Shown in pieces: positions 26,207-34,913 of a stretch of DNA of 64,000 bases. Both the position numbers and the translations under genes were made by a program. A model generated the notes under the pieces. That model saw only the letters and a list, made by a program, of their open reading frames with translations, was not told where the DNA came from and ran no database searches. The stretch covers positions 1-64,000 of the forward strand of contig JBKQRV010000093.1 of the NCBI GenBank assembly GCA_052143835.1. Reading direction: 5' to 3'. Source of the stretch: DASPPM01 sp052143835. Lineage in GTDB: Bacteria; Pseudomonadota; Alphaproteobacteria; JACZXZ01. Positions within the stretch are counted from its first letter, which is position 1. Each line of letters starts with the position of its first letter.

Positions 26207-28705
26207 TCAATAAGGATTTTCGCGCGCTGCCACAAGCGCCTCGTCGATGAGGGCGGCGTCCTGCTCGAGGCACCGAGCCCGACTTCCGTATCCTCCGGTC
26301 CATTCCAGGCTCACGTCCGCCTTGCCCTCGAAGTAGAGTGCCAGAAGCGCTACGTCGGCGCGCAGTAGCGTCCCCGGCGGCCCGTTCCAGCGCGCCGTCC
26401 AGCAATTGGAGAAGCGAAAGGGAAGGACGATCAGGCTTGCATTACCGGCGGATCGTGCCGAAAGGTGGACGATCTGGCGTCGTGTCGCGATTTCGCTCGT
26501 CTCCACCGGCTGAAGCTCGCGGCTGGGCAGGCGCTCTAGGTCGGAATCCAAAAGCACCGCCTCAGCCTGCGGATCGAACTCCGGCCGCCTCATGCGGAGT
26601 AACGCCGCGGAAAGCGTCGCGGCCGCCTCCAGACGGGTCACGCCATAGCCTCTGATATTGGCTTTGTAGAGCTCGGCCACCACATAATCCTTCCACTCGA
26701 AGGCGATCGGCGTCGACGCCAATGTGCCGCGGTTTTCCTCCCGCGTCACCACGTATCGCACGCCCGCCAACGCCAGCCGATCGGGTCGAAACTGATAAAG
26801 CGCGGTCCAGTTAGGCGAGAAGCGGACATGAGCGCCCTGCATCAGATATCGCGTCCAAAAAAGAAAGTACAAGTAGTCGTGGCTTTGCTCATAGGTAGAC
26901 GCGACCGGGATACCGTTGAAAGGCAAGGAGGCAAGCATCATGCCGTTGCCGCCATCGCGAAAGTTGCGCTCGCGCTCGGCGATCATGTCGGCGCGGTCAG
27001 GCCGCTCGGCGTCAAATGGCGAGAGATACTCGGCCCGCCCGGCAAAAGCCCCGGACGAGCCCAGTCGATTCTTCAGGAAATCGACAATAGGGTTATCGCC
27101 CGCATTGACGCCGCGCCCGAAGTCGGTATCCCGGCAGCCGAGAAGCGTCACGTGGCCGCACCGACTCGGGTAGAGGAAATACGGCTTGGTTGCCCAAATC
27201 TGGGTTGTGAGCGCGGCAACGACGGCGATAAAGCCATAACAGACCGCGTCATTCCCTAGCGTGGCGAGATTTCGCCCCGGGCGGATCGGCTCCGATGACG
27301 GATGCCACGATGCGGGCAGGAACCGAGGCGCAAACAATCTCAGCAGGTTGTAGACGAATGCCAGGGCTAGAGTCATCAGAACGACGAGAACGACAAGATC
27401 GCTCGCCGCCGAGCGCGGCGACTGGCCGCCGCTGTATTTGGCAAAGGTCGCGAACAGACCGTAGACGTTGAAAAACATATACGCGACGGCATATGACAGA
27501 ATGACCGCTCCGGCACACCAGAGCACGAAGCGCCAACCGCCGTTGGCCACGAGTAATTTTGTGCCGGCACACAGTGCCACCGCGGCAGAAAACGCATAGA
27601 GTTGCGGGATAAACGTCTCGATGCGGTCGAGCGGCGGCAACGGTCGCAGGAGGTCACCGAAGATTCCCCAGGACGACAATAGGTAGAGAAGCTGGATACC
27701 CCCCACGATTGCAGCCAAGGCCAGGATCATCGAGCGCGCCATAGGCGGCACGCGGTCGACGACCAGCAGACTGGCAACCGCGCAGGCGGCAGTGAGGCGG
27801 CTAGCGATGGGTGGTGCAAACCAGTAGAGGGGCGGTCCCGACGCGAAGAAGTACGGACGGAGCTCGCGAGCAAACACAACGCGCGAGGAAACCCGCACAA
27901 CAGCTTGCCACGACGCATAAGCGTCGAGTCCGGGAAGGAACAGGATCGTGCCGACCGCCGCCACCAGGCCGAAGAGATAGTAGCACGCCCACCGGCGCAG
28001 TGCTCTGCCGCCAACGATGGGAATAACGGCAGCGATGCCGATCAGCACGCCGACGGCGATAAGGGAGCCGATCGGATAGGTCATTATCAAGAACAGGAGA
28101 GACAGGAACAACGCCGCGCTGTTAGGCGAGAAAAGTCGTTGCCTTAGTCGAATTCCACGCACATAGAAAGCGAGGCAAAGGGGAAGCAGGACGGTTTCGC
28201 TGGCATTAAAGGTCCCCGCAGAGTTCTGCGTTCCCCCGACACTCATCGACAAGCAGAACGACAGGAGTACGCACAAATAGCTCGTCGTGACGGCAAGCGT
28301 CCGTGCCCCGGGAAGGACCGCCGTCGCGAACAGGTAGGTGGCAAGCCAGCACGCCGCCAGGCGAAGCGCCATGGTCAACTGAAACGCGATCAGATAGTTT
28401 TGCGCGCTTTCGTGGCCGAACCTTACGAACAGCATCGGCCAGGAAAACGGATCGAAGGCAATCGTCCAAAACAGGTTGGGCTGCCCCAAACCGTCGATCA
28501 GCTTAAAGCCAAAAAGGAGAGAGAGAGGCCGCTCCGTATTCAGGCGTTGGAGCAAAGACATGTAATTGAATGCGCCATCCTCGCCGTGCAGCGGGAATGA
28601 GAGCAGGTAGACGTAAAACCCGATCGCCAGAACGCTTATCAGGAGAAAATGCGCCCATAGCGGAAGTGTCGTCCCGTTATCGCGAAGGTGCGAGCTGCCG
28701 GGCAT
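26207..28705 (-). CDS. Very large polytopic membrane protein, YfhO-like architecture
   Basis: This is an 832-residue protein from ATG 28705, preceded by AAGAGGA; a TTG at 28726 is the only upstream option. About 12-14 helices occupy residues 1-510, with early-loop acidic residues in SFPLHGEDGAFNYMSLLQRL. A soluble region follows (EYLSPFDAERPDRADMIAER; LALAGVRYVVTREEN), then a C-terminal beta-type stretch (NCWTARWNGPPG, ADVALLALYFEGKADVSLEW). The segment stating that the protein sees a residue pair and then a terminal W-x-A-x-x-G domain is the layout of YfhO-family proteins, which move sugars onto surface polymers. Base composition looks more AT-rich than its neighbours. It is divergent from 28929-31343 across 223 bp. 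Confidence 0.82.
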   Translation of the reverse strand: MPGSSHLRDNGTTLPLWAHFLLISVLAIGFYVYLLSFPLHGEDGAFNYMSLLQRLNTERPLSLLFGFKLIDGLGQPNLFWTIAFDPFSWPMLFVRFGHESAQNYLIAFQLTMALRLAACWLATYLFATAVLPGARTLAVTTSYLCVLLSFCLSMSVGGTQNSAGTFNASETVLLPLCLAFYVRGIRLRQRLFSPNSAALFLSLLFLIMTYPIGSLIAVGVLIGIAAVIPIVGGRALRRWACYYLFGLVAAVGTILFLPGLDAYASWQAVVRVSSRVVFARELRPYFFASGPPLYWFAPPIASRLTAACAVASLLVVDRVPPMARSMILALAAIVGGIQLLYLLSSWGIFGDLLRPLPPLDRIETFIPQLYAFSAAVALCAGTKLLVANGGWRFVLWCAGAVILSYAVAYMFFNVYGLFATFAKYSGGQSPRSAASDLVVLVVLMTLALAFVYNLLRLFAPRFLPASWHPSSEPIRPGRNLATLGNDAVCYGFIAVVAALTTQIWATKPYFLYPSRCGHVTLLGCRDTDFGRGVNAGDNPIVDFLKNRLGSSGAFAGRAEYLSPFDAERPDRADMIAERERNFRDGGNGMMLASLPFNGIPVASTYEQSHDYLYFLFWTRYLMQGAHVRFSPNWTALYQFRPDRLALAGVRYVVTREENRGTLASTPIAFEWKDYVVAELYKANIRGYGVTRLEAAATLSAALLRMRRPEFDPQAEAVLLDSDLERLPSRELQPVETSEIATRRQIVHLSARSAGNASLIVLPFRFSNCWTARWNGPPGTLLRADVALLALYFEGKADVSLEWTGGYGSRARCLEQDAALIDEALVAARENPY

Positions 28706-28819
28706 CAACACGGTCCTCTTGGCCAACCGAGGGGGAAGAAGCTCGATCTTTGCAGGGTTAGCTGCAGGAATTCGCCGAGAAAATAAGATATGTTTTCATC
28801 GCGCGCCTTGTCATCATGA

Positions 28820-28825
28820 ATTATA
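28820..28825 (-). promoter_or_regulatory. Possible -10 box for the 26207-28705 gene
   Basis: A perfect TATAAT is read on the minus strand at 28825-28820, about 115 bp before the ATG at 28705. The -35 region 17 bp further upstream is TCCTGA, a poor match, so this is tentative. It lies in the intergenic space between divergent membrane-protein genes. Confidence 0.3.
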
Positions 28826-28928
28826 CCGTCGGCTCGAGGCGTTCAGGACAGCGATAGGGCGCGATTGAGGGCTTGCCTTGGCAGCACTCCGAGGGATATC
28901 GGCATGATAAGCGGCGAAAATTAGAACG

Positions 28929-31343
28929 ATGCCCGGCATGACGCCCGAATCGCCGATCGAGCCTCGCCCGTACGGCCCCCGCTGCGGCGATCTCGCACTC
29001 ATGACCGGGGTTCTTGCCGTGTGGCTCGTCGTGCACGCCGCATTCTGGCGTCGTCTGATCCTTCACGATGCCTGGCTATACAATTTCCCTGCACTCTTCG
29101 GCGTCAGCAAGGCCATGGCTTGCGCCGGCATGCCGGATTGGCTGGGGACGGTTGACTCCGGGACCCCCATCAGCATCTATACCTCGGCCTTCACGCTGAC
29201 CAATCCGCTCCGCCTTGCCTTGCTCTTCCTCATGAGCTGCCTCAAGCCGGGCGTCGTCGGAGCGGTCTATTTTCACAAGGTCCATATTCTCCTCCTCTAT
29301 CTTTCGTTCGCGTTCGGGACGTTCGTGATGGGCCGCGTGCTGTTCCAGCGCGCGCTCTCCGCCATCTATCTTTTCGCGGCCGTCCTGTTCGCCGGCTTGT
29401 GCATGGAGACCATGCATTCCGACCAGACCGTCCTCATTCTCTTCTGGCTGCCCTGGATTGTGATTTGCGTCGCTCGATTCCACTACGAGCCGGCAGGGCC
29501 CCGGGCCCATTGGTATCTGAATGCCGCCGTCCTCTTTGTCGGACTCCAGGCGCTCGATGAGACGCCGCACTTCACGGCCTTCGCCGCCGGGCTGGCGCTG
29601 GTGCTCTACGCGGCACTCGAGCCCCAAGCCCTCCTCGCCGGCGTGCGTCTTCATTGGAAGCGGCTTTGGCCGGCCGTACTGGTTCTGGCACTTACGGCCG
29701 CTCACTTGCACTATCTCCTGGGCGAGCTCGGCCACTATGCGTCCTCGCTGCGCTATGCCGTGTCCTTCCACGCGGAATTGCGGCTCGATCTGGCCAATCT
29801 GAGCGAGACCGGTTTCGCTCAGCCTAGCGCTTTCCTGGGATCCTTCCTGCCGCTCGCCTTCACGCGGACGTTCGACTCGCTCGCGGACGCCCTTCACGCC
29901 TGGTACGCCGGGCATGTGCTCGCGACCTTGTCGCCCGAGCGCCGCTTCTTCGTTTACCAGCTCGACGCGGTCATGTTCTTCGTCGGCATCATTCCCATGG
30001 TGCTGGCGGCGGCGTTTCTGTTGCAACGGGGTGCGGCTCGGCGCCGCGTGGGCTGGGGGCTTTTTGCGCTTCTGAGCCTTCTGGCGGCATTGCAGCAAAG
30101 TCGGCTCTATCTGCTGATCTTCGAGCTGCCGTTCTTCAATATCTTCCGCTCGTACCTTCTTCTCGCACTCTTCGGCATCTTTGCGGTGCTGGTGATGAGC
30201 GGATATGGCATGGATGCACTCCTCACGCTCGAGCCCGAACCGCGCCGACGCCTGGCCGGGCGGGCGCTCGCCGTCACCGCAGCGCTGGCAGGGGTTGCCG
30301 CCCTCCTGTTCCTTTGGCTCTTCACCTTGCCCGTGCCCACGACGGCCCTTCCTGCGGCTCGCTTCACGTTGCCGGAGCCGAACGTCCGGTTGCGTTACGC
30401 GGTACTCGTCGATGTCGGCATGTTGGCCTCCGGCCTCGGGGTCCTTGCCTGGGCGGCCTATGGCGCTGCCGACGTGCGCCAGGCGATGTCCGTCGCCATC
30501 CTCGTGCTGGCGCTTTCCCAGGCGGCCTACCAGGGCTATGTCTACCGCATTCTTGCCGTCCCGGTCGGCGAGGCCGTGGCGCGCTTCGGACTCGACGAGA
30601 TCGACCGTAGGCCGATCCCGCAGGCCGCGGCCGACGATCCTCGCGCGCTCACCCGCAAGCTCTGCACGACGTTCGCGCAATGCTATCTCTCGACGCGCGA
30701 CACGGCGTCGCTTCGCCTCGATCACGAGGGGACGTTCTTCCGCAGCCTGGGGGAGGCCCTGTTCCAGCCCGGCCTCGAACGCCCCGTGGTCGAGGCGCTC
30801 ACCGCGATCGGCCGTCCCATTTTCTGGAGCAGCCGACGCGCGGCACCCTATGCCGATGACGCCGAGCTGACGCGCGAGCTCAACGACCACGCCGCAGATA
30901 TCAGCGAGAGGCTCGGCGAGCTGGTCTATGTCCGGCGCAAGGACCTCGATGCGCTCGGGCGGCCGCCGGACGGGGCGGCGGACCCGGTGCTGACTGACCT
31001 CGCCCGCGGCGTGGACTGGACGCATCTTTCCTATCGCGCGGAAACGCCGTTCTATCTCAACGCCGCCATCGCCGATTTGCGCCATTGGCGGATCACTTTG
31101 GGCGGCAAGTTGGTGAGCGCCGTGCGCGGCAATTTCGGGGGGCTGGCTGCAGCTGTACCCGCTGGTGCTGGCGTGATCGAGCTCAGCTACGTCAATCGGG
31201 CAAGCCAACTCTTCTTCGCGACCCGACTTCTCATGGGGCTCTTGGGACTCTTTGCCATGGCTTGGCTTATGCGCACGGGGACCTGCCGCACAAAGGCGGC
31301 GGGACCCGACAAAATTTCCGGACCTTCCGCGCGGCACGGCTGA
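28929..31343 (+). CDS. Very large polytopic membrane protein, YfhO-like, paralogue of 61697-63991
   Basis: This is an 804-residue protein. About 12 helices are followed by a large soluble domain and a last pair of helices. Landmarks shared with 61697-63991 are: LILHDAWLYNFPALF near the N-terminus, TVDSGTPISIYTSAFTLTN, VYFHKVHILLLYLSFAFG, AVLFAGLCMETMHSDQTVL, LYLLIFELPFFNIFRSYLLL, and a tail with CTTFAQCYLSTRDTASLRLD. The closing domain DLRHWRITLGGKLVSAVRGN plus AAVPAGAGVIELSYVN resembles the YfhO C-terminal beta domain that precedes the final helix. HSDQ and the first-loop Asp are candidate catalytic residues. It probably transfers a sugar from a lipid carrier; the donor and acceptor are unknown. 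Confidence 0.87.
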   Translation: MPGMTPESPIEPRPYGPRCGDLALMTGVLAVWLVVHAAFWRRLILHDAWLYNFPALFGVSKAMACAGMPDWLGTVDSGTPISIYTSAFTLTNPLRLALLFLMSCLKPGVVGAVYFHKVHILLLYLSFAFGTFVMGRVLFQRALSAIYLFAAVLFAGLCMETMHSDQTVLILFWLPWIVICVARFHYEPAGPRAHWYLNAAVLFVGLQALDETPHFTAFAAGLALVLYAALEPQALLAGVRLHWKRLWPAVLVLALTAAHLHYLLGELGHYASSLRYAVSFHAELRLDLANLSETGFAQPSAFLGSFLPLAFTRTFDSLADALHAWYAGHVLATLSPERRFFVYQLDAVMFFVGIIPMVLAAAFLLQRGAARRRVGWGLFALLSLLAALQQSRLYLLIFELPFFNIFRSYLLLALFGIFAVLVMSGYGMDALLTLEPEPRRRLAGRALAVTAALAGVAALLFLWLFTLPVPTTALPAARFTLPEPNVRLRYAVLVDVGMLASGLGVLAWAAYGAADVRQAMSVAILVLALSQAAYQGYVYRILAVPVGEAVARFGLDEIDRRPIPQAAADDPRALTRKLCTTFAQCYLSTRDTASLRLDHEGTFFRSLGEALFQPGLERPVVEALTAIGRPIFWSSRRAAPYADDAELTRELNDHAADISERLGELVYVRRKDLDALGRPPDGAADPVLTDLARGVDWTHLSYRAETPFYLNAAIADLRHWRITLGGKLVSAVRGNFGGLAAAVPAGAGVIELSYVNRASQLFFATRLLMGLLGLFAMAWLMRTGTCRTKAAGPDKISGPSARHG

Positions 31344-31511
31344 GGTGCGGTCGCGGAGCGCTCAATGCGCGGGCGACGTTGTAATCGCCGAAGGCTCACG
31401 CGCAAGCCTATATAGGCACGGGCGTCCCTGCTGCTTCTTGTTCCCCGGCACGCATCCGGCTAGAAGTAGCGACCAACCGCGCTCTTTGGCGCGGACGTCG
31501 GAGTGTCTTGG

Positions 31512-33149
31512 ATGACCGCTGGGGATGAACAAGGGGAAGGGGTAGGGGAAAGACGGCGAACGGGCGTTCGCCGGTGCTGCCGCGCGCTCATCGAGAGGCT
31601 GCCCATCCTCTACCTCGCCGCCGCGGCCATCGCCGTATTCTACTTGTGCGAGGACGAGCACGTGGCGGTGCACATCGGCTGGTACAGGGACAACATGCCG
31701 TTCCTGACCTACGGCGACGGAAACTTCGGGAGCGAGGAGTTCCTCAAGCAATTCCGCAACTTCGGCGGCTGGATCGAGTTTCGCGCGCGCTTTCTCACGT
31801 ACTTCTTCCTGACGCTCGATCACTACTTGAGGTTCTTCCTTTACCAATACGTGCGGATTCCAAAAGGTCTCTCGATCCTATACGTGCCGGAGCTCGTCTC
31901 GGTCTTTCTGTTCTACAAGCTGATCAGGAACATCACGGGCCACAGGATATCGTCGTTGTTGGGGACCGCTTTCTACGTCACCTCGATCGGGTTCACCTCG
32001 GGCCTCAGCCTGATGTTCATGCCGGGGAAGCCGATGACGAACGTCATCTTCATCATCGTCGCCTATCTCTGCTCGGAAATGTGGAGAAGAGATCGCGACA
32101 GGCTGTTCGTCGAGCAGCCTATCGGCTTGCAGATCGCCGTGCTGGCGACGATGTTCTTCGGCTTTAATTTCGACGAAGGCGATTTTTTCGCGCCCGTGAT
32201 CGCGCCGCTGCTCTTCCCCTCGCTTTTCTGGCGGCGTGGTCGCCTGCCGGGAAACACCGCTCGAAACTGCCGCAACATTCTCGTCTATATTCTGCCGGTG
32301 CCGTGCTTCCTGTTCTTCGTGCTGGTCATCGTCCCGCACATTACGCGGACGTACTACGGCTATGACTTCGACTTCATTTCGACCGTTCTGGGTACGCACG
32401 ACCCGCGCATGCATGAAGCCGATTATGGGCTCGTCGGCCGCTTCACCCTCGCGACGCTCTATTCGAATTTCCTGGCGCAGATGGGGACCGTCGTCGTTCC
32501 TTGGTGGCTCGACTCCGGCCTGGCCGTCGGAGCACGGGGCGTCGTCAAGGAGCTCTCGCTGGCGATGCTTGTCGCGGGCGCTGTCGTGCTACCGGTGCTG
32601 ACGCGCTATGCCGGAGCAAGGCTCGCCTACCGCTCGCTGCTGCTGCTCGGGCTGAATATTCTGTTCTCGGCACTTCTCAACGGCCGCCACGGCGTCGTCG
32701 TGGACGGGTACTATTACGGCTCGGCCATCGCGGTGTTCACGAGCCTATCGCTGGCCCTTGCCTGTCATGCGGCGTGTCTTCATCGTCCGACCGTTCGGCG
32801 GACCGCGATCGTCCTCGCCGCCTTGCCGATCTTCGTTCAGATCGGCAATGCCGTGAAATTCGAACGCGACAATCGGAGGCTCTACGCCACGCTTGTGCTC
32901 GAGTTTTATACCAAGAGCCCTTCCGACATTCGGCCGCTCTTCGCCGCACTCGATCCGCACCGCGGCGTCTCGACCGAGGAGCTCGATTGGATCTGGCGCC
33001 TTTGGAAGGAAGGAAAATGGGACGAGCTGCGCACGGCCACCATCTCGCCGGGCGCCGTCTATCTCGTCGCGGAGCTTCGCCGCATGGACCAGCTTAAGGG
33101 GGGCCGTCTTCCCTCCGGGCTCCTCGGAGCCGAAACAATCGCACGATGA
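31512..33149 (+). CDS. Polytopic membrane protein, family A (copy 2), unknown function
   Basis: This is a 545-residue protein from ATG 31512; a GTG at 31503 in the same frame is an alternative. It is very similar to 22671-24299 along its whole length: CEDEHVAVHIGWYRDNMP, RFLTYFFLTLDHYLRFFLYQ, GFTSGLSLMFMPGKPMTN, FNFDEGDFFAPVIAP, DFDFISTVLGTHDPRMHEAD, DGYYYGSAIAVFTSLSLAL, and the C-terminal signature LDWIWRLWKEGKWDEL...ISPGAVYLVAEL. The stretch DPRMHEADYGL is identical in both copies. Its stop overlaps the start of the family B gene (ATGA at 33146), so the two are translationally coupled. Function unknown; see copy 1. Confidence 0.88.
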   Translation: MTAGDEQGEGVGERRRTGVRRCCRALIERLPILYLAAAAIAVFYLCEDEHVAVHIGWYRDNMPFLTYGDGNFGSEEFLKQFRNFGGWIEFRARFLTYFFLTLDHYLRFFLYQYVRIPKGLSILYVPELVSVFLFYKLIRNITGHRISSLLGTAFYVTSIGFTSGLSLMFMPGKPMTNVIFIIVAYLCSEMWRRDRDRLFVEQPIGLQIAVLATMFFGFNFDEGDFFAPVIAPLLFPSLFWRRGRLPGNTARNCRNILVYILPVPCFLFFVLVIVPHITRTYYGYDFDFISTVLGTHDPRMHEADYGLVGRFTLATLYSNFLAQMGTVVVPWWLDSGLAVGARGVVKELSLAMLVAGAVVLPVLTRYAGARLAYRSLLLLGLNILFSALLNGRHGVVVDGYYYGSAIAVFTSLSLALACHAACLHRPTVRRTAIVLAALPIFVQIGNAVKFERDNRRLYATLVLEFYTKSPSDIRPLFAALDPHRGVSTEELDWIWRLWKEGKWDELRTATISPGAVYLVAELRRMDQLKGGRLPSGLLGAETIAR

Positions 33150-34807
33150 CGGCACTCCAGCCAGAGGCGACAGGCCATGGCGCCTCGCCGCGCAGCTTCC
33201 AACTCGCGCTCTTCGTAATCGCCTTGCTCTCGGGCCTCGCCGCGGCGTGGCCACCGCTTCATCTCGTCATCGTGAACGCCAATCTCGCCACCTATTTTCA
33301 CGAGAACATCGGCTATCGCTTCTTCTGGGTGCTGCGCGCGATCGACGGCGCGCCGGGTGACTTCGTGCATCCGGGGCAGGGCGTGCTCCTCTCGCTCATC
33401 CAGGCGATCTACTATCTGGCGGGCAAGGCGCTGGGCCTCGATCTGTGGGGCCGGATCAGTCTCTTCGGCCACCTTACTCTCGGCGTCCCCACCGTCGCGA
33501 CGGCGCTGCTGGGCTTGGCCATAGCGCTCGACCGCAGGCTCGAGCCCGGCGTTCGTGCGGCCCTCGTGACGGCACCGCTCGCGATGGGCCTCGGCCACAC
33601 GCACATCTTTTCCTACAGCCTGTATCCGGACTATACCGCCTATGCCAAGCTGTTGTTTCTCCTCTTCGGCTGGCGCTGGTTGGCGCTCGGGGGATGGAAT
33701 GGTATCGAATCGGCGCGAGCGGCCTCTGAGCTCGGCATCCTGGGAGGGCTTCTCGGCGCGCTAAAGCTGAACTATGCGTTCTTTCCGGCCGGTCTCCTGC
33801 TGGCTTCCCTCGGCGTGACCGCGGCACTTCGCCCGCGCATGGCCCTTGGCCTCGCGGCGCTCGTTGCCGCGGTCGCTGCGGCGACGATGGGGGGGCTGTT
33901 TCTCCTGCACTATGGCGGCAGCGTCCAGCCCATCTTGCGCTTTTTCGTCGTGCTCTCAAGCTTTTCGCGCTCGCTTTCCGGCGCACCCGGCCTTTCGATC
34001 GATCCCTTCGCAAGCTGGTCCACCAACAACTACTCGGACCTTGCTTGGCGTGCGGCCCTTATGGCCGCACTCTGCGCGTTGATGATCGGACAGCGGCGGG
34101 CAAAGGCTCTGTTCTTTGCCCTCGTCTTGGCGGCCATAGGTGCCATCGCCGTGATGCTGGCCTATTGGCGCGGCGGCGGGACGAGCTACTTCGACGCCGT
34201 CGTCATGCTCAGCATCCTCTCTGTTCTTGCCGCCGCGACCTTCGCCGGCCGGCGCGCGCGGAATTACGCATCATTGGTGCTTGCGGGTATCTTCGTGGCA
34301 TGGCCGGCCGCTTGGGTCGCCTCCAACTGGCAGATTTACGAAACGGACCATGGGCTGCTGCCGGACCTCGAACTTGCGGGGGATTGGCAGCGCGGGCTTT
34401 ACAATTGGAACCGGGCGCAGCACTTGCCCGTCTATGTGCTGATGCCGTCGAATAGCTTTCCGCAGGGGACCATCGAGGACATGATGCTGCGCGGCATGAC
34501 CAATTTCAGCGATGATTGGGGCGTCGCGAACCAGAACCCGACCCGTGAAGCGCTGTTCCCCGAGTTTCACATCGTTTCCTACAACATGTTCGACATGTTT
34601 CGGCCGCCCCCGCGCTATGTCTTCATGTGGGTGACAGGCAAGCGCCCCTTTCCACTGGTCGACCAGGCGACGCTCGATCGCCAAAACAAGGAAGTGGATC
34701 GCCTGTTGAGCGGACGGCGCCGTGAGGCGTGCTATCGCGTCACGCAGGCAATCACGGGAGCCGAGATCATATCCTGCGTTGTGAGCTTGGCTGACGATCG
34801 GCCATAG
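33146..34807 (+). CDS. Polytopic membrane protein, family B (copy 2), unknown function
   Basis: This is a 553-residue protein, a close paralogue of 24450-26072: YFHENIGYRFFWVLRAIDGA, HPGQGVLLSLIQAIYYLAGK, LGHTHIFSYSLYPDYTAYAK, LAYWRGGGTSYFDAVVMLSI, SFPQGTIEDMMLRGMTNF, RPFPLVDQATLDRQ and the terminal CYRVTQAITGAEIISCVVS. It starts 4 bp inside the preceding family A gene, so A and B are expected to be made in equal amounts. The identical gene order at 22.7-26.1 kb means the pair was duplicated as a unit. The conserved HTH-Y-x-x-YPDY loop is the likeliest functional site. No known family is recognised. Confidence 0.88.
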   Translation: MTALQPEATGHGASPRSFQLALFVIALLSGLAAAWPPLHLVIVNANLATYFHENIGYRFFWVLRAIDGAPGDFVHPGQGVLLSLIQAIYYLAGKALGLDLWGRISLFGHLTLGVPTVATALLGLAIALDRRLEPGVRAALVTAPLAMGLGHTHIFSYSLYPDYTAYAKLLFLLFGWRWLALGGWNGIESARAASELGILGGLLGALKLNYAFFPAGLLLASLGVTAALRPRMALGLAALVAAVAAATMGGLFLLHYGGSVQPILRFFVVLSSFSRSLSGAPGLSIDPFASWSTNNYSDLAWRAALMAALCALMIGQRRAKALFFALVLAAIGAIAVMLAYWRGGGTSYFDAVVMLSILSVLAAATFAGRRARNYASLVLAGIFVAWPAAWVASNWQIYETDHGLLPDLELAGDWQRGLYNWNRAQHLPVYVLMPSNSFPQGTIEDMMLRGMTNFSDDWGVANQNPTREALFPEFHIVSYNMFDMFRPPPRYVFMWVTGKRPFPLVDQATLDRQNKEVDRLLSGRRREACYRVTQAITGAEIISCVVSLADDRP

Positions 34808-34913
34808 CATCGCGTCGACCGGCGCGGTGGGCTTTTCATTTCGTAGCGCCGGCGGCTCGGTCGATATAGTGTCGCTGAGGCTGCGCTCCGCTTGCGCGGG
34901 AGACCCCGCTGGA

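Noticed and set aside
33889..33895. G7 run in the family B copy 2 gene
   Set aside because: It encodes Met-Gly-Gly-Leu, which is also present in copy 1 with a G6 run. It reflects normal glycine codons rather than a special tract.
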